From Synechococcus sp. AG-679-C18 (GTDB taxonomy: Bacteria; Cyanobacteriota; Cyanobacteriia; PCC-6307; Cyanobiaceae): DNA of 64,000 nt. This document shows positions 57,438 through 64,000 of the stretch, piece by piece; the first letter of the stretch is position 1, and each line of letters starts with the position of its first letter. The translations under genes and the position numbers were made by a program. The DNA lies in assembly GCA_003210755.1 (NCBI GenBank), contig QCUL01000006.1:27465-91464 (forward strand), given 5' to 3'. The notes under the pieces are model-generated. The model worked only from the letters and a program-made list of their open reading frames with translations, was not told where the DNA came from and did no database searches.

Positions 57438-59114
57438 TTGCTCCTGAATTACATCAGCACCCGCAACATCCGAGGTGATGCTTTTGGTGGGCTAACGGCA
57501 GCGGTGGTTGCTCTTCCGATGGCGTTGGCCTTTGGAGTTGCTTCTGGGGCTGGTGCTGCTGCAGGCCTTTGGGGGGCTGTGATTATTGGGCTGGTGGCGG
57601 CTCTTTTCGGAGGGACGGCAACCCTGATTTCCGAACCTACTGGTCCAATGACGGTGGTGTTCACTGCTGTGATCCTCAATTTCACCAGCCAAATCCCAGA
57701 CCGCGGCACAGCGTTGGCTCTGGCTTTCATGGTTGTCATGCTGGCTGGTCTTTTTCAGATCCTGTTTGGTCTTTGTCGCTTGGGCAGATACATCACAATG
57801 ATGCCCTACACCGTGATTTCAGGCTTTATGTCTGGCATCGGTGTGATTCTGGTAATTCTTCAATTGGCCCCATTTTTGGGTCAGAGCAGTCCAGCTGGTG
57901 GGGTGATTGGCACTCTTTCAAGTCTTCCTGAGTTGATTGAGGGTATTAGGCCGCTCGAGTTTGTACTGGCACTCATCACTCTGCTGATTCTCTGGTTCAC
58001 GCCAGAAACTTGGAAGCGTTTTTGTCCTCCGCAGCTTCTCGCTCTTGTTGTGGGGACAGGTTTATCTCTCACACTTTTCTCAAATGTTGGGTTAAGCCGA
58101 ATTCCAGAGTTCTCAGCTGACTTTCCAAGCTTTCAGCCACCTACATTTTCAGGAATAACACCAGATCTATTGCGGTTGATGGTGGTGAATGGAGCTGTAT
58201 TAGGAATGCTCGGTTGTATCGATGCCTTGCTGACTTCTGTGGTGGCTGACAGCCTGACGCGTACGGAACACGACTCTAATAAAGAATTAATTGGGCAGGG
58301 ACTTGGCAATTTGGTTTCTGGTTTGTTTGGTGGCTTGCCAGGCGCTGGAGCCACGATGGGGACTGTTGTCAATATTCAAGCGGGCGGACGCTCAGCTCTC
58401 TCTGGAATAGTGAGGGCGCTAATTCTAATGTTGGTCATTTTGGTAGCAGCACCTTTAGCTTCAAAGATTCCTTTGGCTGTGCTTGCAGGGATTGCACTGA
58501 AAGTTGGTTTTGATATTATCGATTGGAGCTTCCTTAGTCGTGCACATCATTTATCAATTAAGGCGGCCTGTATTACATATGGTGTTATTGGGCTAACGGT
58601 CCTTGTGGATTTAATCTGGGCTGTATTCATCGGAGTATTTGTGGCAAATGTTCTGACGATTGAACGGATGACGGCTCTTCAGTCGAAGGGAGTGAAGACA
58701 ATAAGCACCACCGATGATGACGTAACCCTTCCATCAGAAGAGCAAGAATTGTTAGATCGTGCTCTAGGCCGCTTGCTTCTCTTTCAGCTCACCGGTCCGA
58801 TGATTTTTGGAGTGGCAAAAACTATCAATCGAGAACACAATGCCATCGAGGAGTGTGAGGCTGTGGTGTTTGATCTCAGCGAAGTTTCTCACCTCGGAGT
58901 GACTGCATCACTTGCTCTTGAGAATGCGATTAAGGAAGCGATTGAAGTTGGGCGTTCGGTTTATTTAGTGGTGTTGCCAGGTGCGACCCGCAAGCGCTTA
59001 GAGAAACTCAAGCTGCTCGATCTCCTTCCAGACAGTCACGTGAGTGAAAAACGTTTTGAGGTGCTACTGCATGCAGTGAATCAGTTGCCTCAGCTACAGG
59101 AAGTCTCTGCATAG
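57438..59114 (+). CDS. bicA: SulP-family transporter, probable BicA Na+/HCO3- symporter
   Basis: A 558-residue SulP/SLC26 protein with about 14 membrane helices and a C-terminal STAS domain (about residues 435-545, VVFDLSEVSHLGVTASLAL). The start of the helix-3 region SEPTGPMTVVF and the GGLPGAGATMGTVVN segment match cyanobacterial BicA, a low-affinity, high-flux bicarbonate importer. Translation starts at TTG 57438. Sulfate transport by other SulP members is the alternative; the marine setting and the CCM genes in this window favour BicA. pyrC follows with no spacing. Confidence 0.85.
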   Translation: MLLNYISTRNIRGDAFGGLTAAVVALPMALAFGVASGAGAAAGLWGAVIIGLVAALFGGTATLISEPTGPMTVVFTAVILNFTSQIPDRGTALALAFMVVMLAGLFQILFGLCRLGRYITMMPYTVISGFMSGIGVILVILQLAPFLGQSSPAGGVIGTLSSLPELIEGIRPLEFVLALITLLILWFTPETWKRFCPPQLLALVVGTGLSLTLFSNVGLSRIPEFSADFPSFQPPTFSGITPDLLRLMVVNGAVLGMLGCIDALLTSVVADSLTRTEHDSNKELIGQGLGNLVSGLFGGLPGAGATMGTVVNIQAGGRSALSGIVRALILMLVILVAAPLASKIPLAVLAGIALKVGFDIIDWSFLSRAHHLSIKAACITYGVIGLTVLVDLIWAVFIGVFVANVLTIERMTALQSKGVKTISTTDDDVTLPSEEQELLDRALGRLLLFQLTGPMIFGVAKTINREHNAIEECEAVVFDLSEVSHLGVTASLALENAIKEAIEVGRSVYLVVLPGATRKRLEKLKLLDLLPDSHVSEKRFEVLLHAVNQLPQLQEVSA

Positions 59115-60188
59115 ATGAAGCCTCTAGATCGTCTTGTTATTCGTCGACCGGATGACTGGCATGTCCATCTACGAGATGGCGCGATGTTAGAAGCAGTTCT
59201 TAGTGCAACGGCAAGGGTCTTTGCAAGAGCGGTTGTGATGCCAAATCTTCGCCCTCCAATCACCACTGTTGAAGCAGCTCGTGGATACCGCCAAAGGATC
59301 GAGTCCTTGCTTCCAGAAAACAACGGCTTTACACCGTTGATGACTGCTTATTTGACGGATGATTTGGATCCGGGCGAAGTTGAGCGAGGATTCTTTGAGG
59401 GTGTTTTTGCTGCAGCGAAGCTCTATCCCGCTAATGCGACGACCAATTCAGCTGCTGGTGTGAGTGATCTGGTACTGATAGCTCCTCTTTTAGAGCGAAT
59501 GGAAGCAATCAAAATGCCTCTGCTCATCCATGGAGAGGTCACTGACCCGGATGTGGATGTTTTTGATCGGGAGGCTGTTTTTATTGAACGTCATCTCATT
59601 CCATTGCGTGAACGTCATCCTGAGTTGCGGATCGTCTTGGAGCACATCACAACAGAGGATGCAGTGGATTATGTGTCTGATTGCGATGAACTCTTGGCAG
59701 CGACAATCACCCCACATCACCTTCATCTCAATCGCAACTCGATGTTTGTTGGTGGATTGAAAAGCGATTTTTACTGTCTTCCTGTAGTGAAGAGAGAATG
59801 TCATCGTCGTGCTTTAGTCAAAGCGGCGACCAGTGGCCTGCCTTGCTTCTTTCTCGGAACAGATTCAGCACCTCACCCAAGATCAGGTAAGGAGTCTGCT
59901 TGTGGTTGTGCTGGGATTTTCAATGCCATGCATGCCATAGAGAGTTACGCAGCTGTTTTTGATCAGGAAGGTGCTTTGGATCGGTTGGAGGGCTTTGCCA
60001 GTGAATTTGGTCCTCGCTTTTACGGTTTGCCTTTAAATACAGAGAAAGTCACATTGCTGCGTCAGCCGCAAATCGTGCCTCATCTCCTGAATCTCCCTGA
60101 GGGGGGTATAGAAGGTCTGGATCCTGGAGAGGTGCCAGTGCATTTTCACTCTGGTGAAACCTTGGCCTGGAGTCTTGAGTCGGTTTGA
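59115..60188 (+). CDS. pyrC: Dihydroorotase
   Basis: Third step of pyrimidine biosynthesis, cyclising carbamoyl aspartate. The 357-residue class II enzyme has the metal motif DWHVHLRDG, the carboxylated lysine in FAAKLYPANATTNS, later histidines in LIHGEVT and LEHITTED, and the aspartate in GTDSAPHP. It begins directly after the bicA stop codon, so it is co-transcribed with a transporter unrelated to it. Confidence 0.96.
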   Translation: MKPLDRLVIRRPDDWHVHLRDGAMLEAVLSATARVFARAVVMPNLRPPITTVEAARGYRQRIESLLPENNGFTPLMTAYLTDDLDPGEVERGFFEGVFAAAKLYPANATTNSAAGVSDLVLIAPLLERMEAIKMPLLIHGEVTDPDVDVFDREAVFIERHLIPLRERHPELRIVLEHITTEDAVDYVSDCDELLAATITPHHLHLNRNSMFVGGLKSDFYCLPVVKRECHRRALVKAATSGLPCFFLGTDSAPHPRSGKESACGCAGIFNAMHAIESYAAVFDQEGALDRLEGFASEFGPRFYGLPLNTEKVTLLRQPQIVPHLLNLPEGGIEGLDPGEVPVHFHSGETLAWSLESV

Positions 60189-60212
60189 TAGAAATGAATA
60201 ATGTGGTTTCCT

Positions 60213-62930
60213 TCAGTTTTGGTTATTGGTTTGCCAGCGCTGAAGTTGTGTGATCATCTTGGCCACGATTGCTGTCCATCCCGTTTGGTGACTTGCCCCC
60301 ACTCCAGACCCATTGCAACCATGAAAGTATTCATTAAAAAGAAATAAATCGCGCCAGAGTGGATTCTTTTGAAAGAGATCTACTTCTCCATTAAAGGCTC
60401 TGCGCTGTCTTTCATCTCGCCTGAAGATGCCGACAATACGTTTCTCTAGTTCGAGTGAAATCTCCCAGAGAGTCATCTCTTGTCCCGAACCCGTCGGAAA
60501 CTCTATTTTAAAATCTTCTCCAAAGTAGTGTCCAAATTTCTGAAGGGCTTCAATAAGCAGGAAATTAATCGGAATCCACACTGGACCACGCCAGTTTGAA
60601 TTTCCGCCAAACATGGCAACTGGGCTGTCCGCTGGACTGTAACTAATGCTGGCAAAGTCATCCCCTTGTTGGTACGAATAAGGGTTCGACTCATGAATTT
60701 TGGACAGACTTCTGATTCCATAGGGAGATAGGAATTCGTCTTCATCAAAGACTCGCTTGAGAATACGTTTTAGCCTTGTTGGTGGAACGATTGAGAATAA
60801 AACACGATTGCGATGCCAAGAACCAAGATGGCTAATTGCATCGAAAGTGGATCCACGTTCTTCTCCAAGTTTCCTGAGGCTTTTGCGGATGTCAAGTGAT
60901 GGAATTGTTTTAACACTGCTAGCGTCAAAACTTGTAACTGCTAAGAGAGGAATAAGTCCGCTGATTGAGCGCGTCCTTAGGTAATCAGTTGAGCCATCAG
61001 GCCGTTTTAGTACGTCGTAGTAAAATCCATCTCTTTCGTCCCAGTTTACATAGCCACGGCCTGACGAACTATTTAAAGCATAAGTTAATGAGCTGAAGTC
61101 TCGAGAAAATCGGCCGCAAAGCTCGAGATATTCTTCACGATCTTCTTCAGCAAGAATGACTGTTGTTTGTAGTAAATTAAGACTAAGTAGTCCCATCCAT
61201 GCTGTCCCATCCGATTGTTCAATGCGGCTTCCATCTTTTAGCGGATAGCGTCGATCGAAAATTGCGATATTGTCGAGTCCAAGGAATCCACCTTCGAAAA
61301 GATTGTCTCCATTTCGATCATTTCGATTCGTCCACCATCCGTACTCTAGTAATAATTCTCGAAGACTTGCCCTTAAGAAGGAATAATCTCCTTCTCCTTT
61401 ACGGCGACGACTGATTTGAAAAATGCGAAGAGCTGCCCAGGCACCAATTGGAGGATTTGCATCTGAAAGTGCCCATTCATATGCTGGTGATTGTCCATTG
61501 ATGGCAGTGTAATTTGCTTGCCTAAGCATTCGGCATTGTCGCTTTGCTTCACCAGGATCGAATTCAGCAAAGGCAACGGAGTGAAACATCAGATCCCATT
61601 GGCAGAAGTACGGGTACTCCCAGCAATCGGGCATTGAGATGATGTTTTGAGCGCGCAATGTTCTCCAGTAAGCAGTCTCGGTTTGCCATCGCTGTTCTGG
61701 TGGACGCGCTGTGTTGCTGTCTCCTCTTAACCAACGTGCCACGTACCAGTTGTAAAACTTTCGGCACCAGAACAATCCAGCTCCTGCAGCGGCATGAATG
61801 GCCCGATCTTCATCGTTAAGCCCTGGTGCGATCCACTCCAAGTGCTCCTTCCACTCTTGGCGGCGCAATTCGATCAAGTTGGCGCAAACATTAGTTTCAA
61901 GCGGCGTTGTTCCGGTTGTCTTCTTGTGATCGTGTCGTCGAAGACGCAGATCAACGACCCAGCATTCTCCGGCTTTGAGGTTGCGATGTAGATGGAGTGC
62001 GGCTTTGCTGCCCCGTTGTTCTGGATTCACCGCATCGTTCTGGCCATGGATCAGGAACCGATGAAACGCATCTTTGACGTAGGGCTGGGTTAAAGGTTGG
62101 CCCCATAAAACCTCGCTGTTAGTTTCGTTGTTAGTGAAAAGCCAGGTCCCCTTTTCGCTGCAGCTCAGTTCGTAGGCACCAAGACCGCTGATCGCTTCGC
62201 TCACTAACGTCTCGCCTTTCAGGCGAAGGTTTGGTCGCTTGTTTTGGCTGTCTCCCCAGGACCAGGTATTGCGATACCAAAGACTTGGTAAGAGATGAAG
62301 CTCAGCGGGCTCATCACTGTGATTGGTGATGGTGAAGCGAATCACGAGGTCTTCTGCCTCTGCTTTCACGTATTCGACTTCAAGATCGAAAAAGCGATTG
62401 TTAGCAAAAATTCCTGTGTCGACTAATTCAAATTCGCGCTCTTCTCTCGTACGACTTTGGTTCTCATCACGTAAACGCTGATAAGGGAACGCTTCTTGTG
62501 GGTAGCGATAGAGGGCTTTGGAGTAGCTGCCTGTTGGTGTTCCGGCTAAGTGGTACATCGTGTCTTTGATGTCTTCACCGTGATTTCCTTCGGGATTTCC
62601 AAGTCCGAATAAGCGTTCTTTAAGGATTAAATCTCGACCGTTCCAGAGCGCGGGAGCGAAACAGAGCATTCCCTGCATGTCGCACAACCCGAGCAAACCA
62701 TCCTCTCCCCAGCGGTAAGCCCGAAGATGACTCTGATCGAAGGGGAAGGACTCCCAGGCATTCCCGTCAGCGGAGTAGTCCTCACGTACGGTCCCCCACT
62801 GCCTGTCGCTGAGGTATGTCCCCCAGAGGTCCCATTGGACTTGGCCGGAGTCTCGCTGCTCACAGCGGCTGATTTCGTTTGGGACTTCTCGCGTGGGCTG
62901 GGTCGGGATTGCTTCGATAGAACTGGCCAT
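60213..62930 (-). CDS. Large GH63-like glucosidase
   Basis: A 905-residue glycoside hydrolase of the MGH1/GH63-like group, with an N-terminal beta domain (to about 330) and an (alpha/alpha)6 catalytic barrel. Recognisable segments are WNGRDLILKERLFGL, WQWDLMFHSVAFAEFDPGEA-like CQWDLMFHSVAFAEF, and SNWRGPVWIPINFLLIEAL. Expected to cleave glucosyl linkages; possible substrates are glucosylglycerate or a glycogen/trehalose-like storage or solute. Start set at the ATG 62930; the frame also runs through tRNA-Leu, which is spurious. Confidence 0.85.
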   Translation of the reverse strand: MASSIEAIPTQPTREVPNEISRCEQRDSGQVQWDLWGTYLSDRQWGTVREDYSADGNAWESFPFDQSHLRAYRWGEDGLLGLCDMQGMLCFAPALWNGRDLILKERLFGLGNPEGNHGEDIKDTMYHLAGTPTGSYSKALYRYPQEAFPYQRLRDENQSRTREEREFELVDTGIFANNRFFDLEVEYVKAEAEDLVIRFTITNHSDEPAELHLLPSLWYRNTWSWGDSQNKRPNLRLKGETLVSEAISGLGAYELSCSEKGTWLFTNNETNSEVLWGQPLTQPYVKDAFHRFLIHGQNDAVNPEQRGSKAALHLHRNLKAGECWVVDLRLRRHDHKKTTGTTPLETNVCANLIELRRQEWKEHLEWIAPGLNDEDRAIHAAAGAGLFWCRKFYNWYVARWLRGDSNTARPPEQRWQTETAYWRTLRAQNIISMPDCWEYPYFCQWDLMFHSVAFAEFDPGEAKRQCRMLRQANYTAINGQSPAYEWALSDANPPIGAWAALRIFQISRRRKGEGDYSFLRASLRELLLEYGWWTNRNDRNGDNLFEGGFLGLDNIAIFDRRYPLKDGSRIEQSDGTAWMGLLSLNLLQTTVILAEEDREEYLELCGRFSRDFSSLTYALNSSSGRGYVNWDERDGFYYDVLKRPDGSTDYLRTRSISGLIPLLAVTSFDASSVKTIPSLDIRKSLRKLGEERGSTFDAISHLGSWHRNRVLFSIVPPTRLKRILKRVFDEDEFLSPYGIRSLSKIHESNPYSYQQGDDFASISYSPADSPVAMFGGNSNWRGPVWIPINFLLIEALQKFGHYFGEDFKIEFPTGSGQEMTLWEISLELEKRIVGIFRRDERQRRAFNGEVDLFQKNPLWRDLFLFNEYFHGCNGSGVGASHQTGWTAIVAKMITQLQRWQTNNQN

Positions 62931-62996
62931 CACTCGACCGATGGTTCGAATTCTCAAGCTAGGAAGTGTGTTCGGGCTTGACCACACTTGGGCTAA

Positions 62997-63082
62997 TGGG
63001 GGCGGGGGGACTTGAACCCCCACAGGCTTTTCAGCCCAAACGATTTTAAGTCGCGTGCGTCTACCGATTCCGCCACGCCCCC
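62997..63082 (-). tRNA. trnL-UAA: tRNA-Leu (anticodon TAA)
   Basis: Reading the minus strand gives GGGGGCGTGGCGGAATCGGT as the start, with the anticodon loop CTTAAAA (TAA), a long class II variable arm GGGCT-GAAA-AGCC, the T-arm GGGGGTTCAAGTCCCCC and a 3' acceptor CGCCCCC plus A. Seven acceptor pairs are perfect; the anticodon stem has a weak outer pair. No intron is present, unlike in many freshwater cyanobacteria. 86 nucleotides; CCA is not encoded. Confidence 0.92.
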
Positions 63083-63139
63083 GCGTGCCATGAAAGCTCG
63101 CTTTGACATCTTAGATTCAGCTCAGTCAGGTCGTCTTCT

Positions 63140-63391
63140 GTGTCTATCGAGAATCTCCTGTCTTCGGTCTCCTTGGACATGTTGCTAATCCTTGGTGGTT
63201 ACTTGGCTTTGGGCGGCTTCTATCTGGTGGTTATGCCACTTGCGCTCTTTTTCTGGATGAATCGGCGCTGGCACTTCATGGGGAAGATCGAGCGATTTGC
63301 TGTGTATGGGATGGTGTTTTTCTTTTTCCCAGGAATGATTTTGTTCGCACCATTCCTCAATCTCCGCCTCAGCGGACAAGGGGAGGTTTGA
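63140..63391 (+). CDS. ndhL: NDH-1 subunit NdhL
   Basis: Small cyanobacterial/plastid-specific membrane subunit of the photosynthetic NDH-1 complex. The 83-residue product has two to three helices and conserved [20 protein letters not shown] followed by [15 protein letters not shown], a hallmark of the family. Starts with GTG 63140. It heads the common ndhL-DUF3007-trpA order. Confidence 0.95.
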   Translation: MSIENLLSSVSLDMLLILGGYLALGGFYLVVMPLALFFWMNRRWHFMGKIERFAVYGMVFFFFPGMILFAPFLNLRLSGQGEV

Positions 63392-63395
63392 TTTT

Positions 63396-63743
63396 TTGAC
63401 GCGTGCTGGTGTTTTAAAACTTGGCTTCGGGCTCTTAATTGCCGGTGGTGCTGGATTTTGGCTGTTTAAAGCTGCTGGTTTTGAAGGGTTTTCGGCGGGT
63501 ATCGCTGCTGAGGCCGTCTTAGTGGTTGTGGTTCTGGTTTGGACTGGTTCTTACCTCTTCAGGGTGGTGACGGGTCAAATGACATACATGCAACAGCGCC
63601 GCAACTACCGCAAGGAATACGACCAACTCACGACCGACCAACTTCAGGCTCGTTTTGATGCGTTGAGTCCTGATGAGCAGCAAGCCCTGCTTGTATCCCT
63701 CAATCTTGACGAGTACGAATCGGATCAGACCGCAGAACCTTAG
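63396..63743 (+). CDS. DUF3007-family membrane protein
   Basis: A 115-residue protein with two membrane helices (residues about 8-25 and 35-55) and a soluble tail containing [20 protein letters not shown]. This is DUF3007, found next to ndhL and trpA across cyanobacteria. It starts with TTG 4 bases after ndhL. Function not established; association with NDH-1 is inferred from the constant linkage. Confidence 0.85.
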   Translation: MTRAGVLKLGFGLLIAGGAGFWLFKAAGFEGFSAGIAAEAVLVVVVLVWTGSYLFRVVTGQMTYMQQRRNYRKEYDQLTTDQLQARFDALSPDEQQALLVSLNLDEYESDQTAEP

Positions 63744-63771
63744 TCTCCCCTTATCAGACCCTCTTCTTTCT

Positions 63772-64000
63772 GTGACGGATCAACTTTCCAGGATTGAAAC
63801 GGTTTTCTCTCGTTTAGCACAAGCACAACGCATGGCATTGATGCCATTCCTGATGGCAGGGGATCCGAACTTGGCCTCGACTGCTGAGGTGCTTCTCAGC
63901 CTTCAAGCCAATGGTGCTGACATCGTTGAGCTTGGTATTCCTTACAGCGATCCATTGGCTGATGGGCCAGTGATTCAGGCTTCCGCGTTTAGAGCCCTTG
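63772..64000 (+). CDS. trpA: Tryptophan synthase alpha subunit (5' part)
   Basis: Begins at GTG 63772 and runs off the window end, so about 76 codons are visible. They include [20 protein letters not shown] and [20 protein letters not shown], with the catalytic glutamate and the [13 protein letters not shown] motif of the alpha subunit, which makes indole from indoleglycerol phosphate. It follows DUF3007 by 28 bases. Confidence 0.96.
   Translation, partial: MTDQLSRIETVFSRLAQAQRMALMPFLMAGDPNLASTAEVLLSLQANGADIVELGIPYSDPLADGPVIQASAFRAL

Noticed and set aside
60213..63023. Extended glucosidase start at 63023
   Set aside because: The extra 31 codons run back through tRNA-Leu; the ATG at 62930 is a better start.

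Overview
The window looks like a chromosomal segment of a marine alpha-cyanobacterium, most likely a marine Synechococcus. The main evidence is a complete cso-type carboxysome operon with form IA Rubisco, the psaM gene of photosystem I, both light-dependent (por) and dark-operative (chlL, chlN, chlB) protochlorophyllide reductases, an aldehyde-deformylating oxygenase plus acyl-ACP reductase alkane pathway, and the usual small cyanobacterial genes (NdhL, DUF3007, DUF3136, CRR6). Genes are tightly packed, with many 1-4 base overlaps and several convergent genes that overlap at their 3' ends. Except for one AT-rich stretch, base composition appears even.

Layout. 0-4.5 kb: alkane synthesis (ADO, AAR), accA, a short-chain dehydrogenase, folE. 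4.5-10.7 kb: a secreted protein, trpF, an M50 protease, a lipoate ligase-like protein, a TauE/SafE exporter, a PiT-like permease, the CRR6 NDH-1 assembly factor, psaM (34 residues) and its neighbour. 10.7-15.7 kb: chlorophyll reductases por, chlL, chlB, chlN. 15.8-18.3 kb: a lipoprotein, a small conserved gene, csoS1D and a HAM1-type pyrophosphatase. 18.5-30.7 kb: a carbon-concentrating super-cluster, csoS1-cbbL-cbbS-csoS2-csoSCA-csoS4A-csoS4B-csoS1E-ndhF4-ndhD4-chpX, all on the plus strand.

30.7-36.4 kb: a visibly AT-rich island with large non-coding gaps. It holds a small HTH protein, a plant-type ferredoxin whose start codon lies in a strong hairpin, a degenerate alpha/beta hydrolase translationally coupled to a thioredoxin-reductase-like flavoenzyme without the usual NADPH motifs, a flavodoxin and several tiny unknown genes. 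On its far side carboxysome genes resume with acRAF and a CbbX-type Rubisco activase that overlap each other, so the island appears to sit inside a Rubisco/CCM locus.

37.5-50.2 kb is housekeeping: DUF3136, RidA, an iron-type ABC ATPase, a glyoxalase II, hisG, an MsbA-type ABC exporter, a BioH-like hydrolase, a GNAT, two glycosyltransferase-like proteins in an operon with an HtrA protease, dnaA, a ParB-like protein and glutathione reductase. 50.2-56.2 kb: a GMC oxidoreductase and a five-gene terminal oxidase operon (two DUF2231 membrane proteins, ctaC, ctaD, ctaE). Its subunit II has lost the CuA ligands, as in cyanobacterial ARTO enzymes. 56.2-64 kb: a Na+/Ca2+ exchanger-family protein, a BicA-like SulP transporter, pyrC, a large GH63-like glucosidase, tRNA-Leu(TAA), ndhL, a DUF3007 gene and the start of trpA.

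Taken together, the window carries much of the cell's inorganic carbon system: bicarbonate import (BicA), CO2 conversion (NDH-1 with NdhF4/NdhD4/ChpX), shell, Rubisco, carbonic anhydrase, Rubisco folding (acRAF) and repair (CbbX). The least explained parts are the AT-rich redox island and the CuA-less oxidase operon with its paired DUF2231 proteins.
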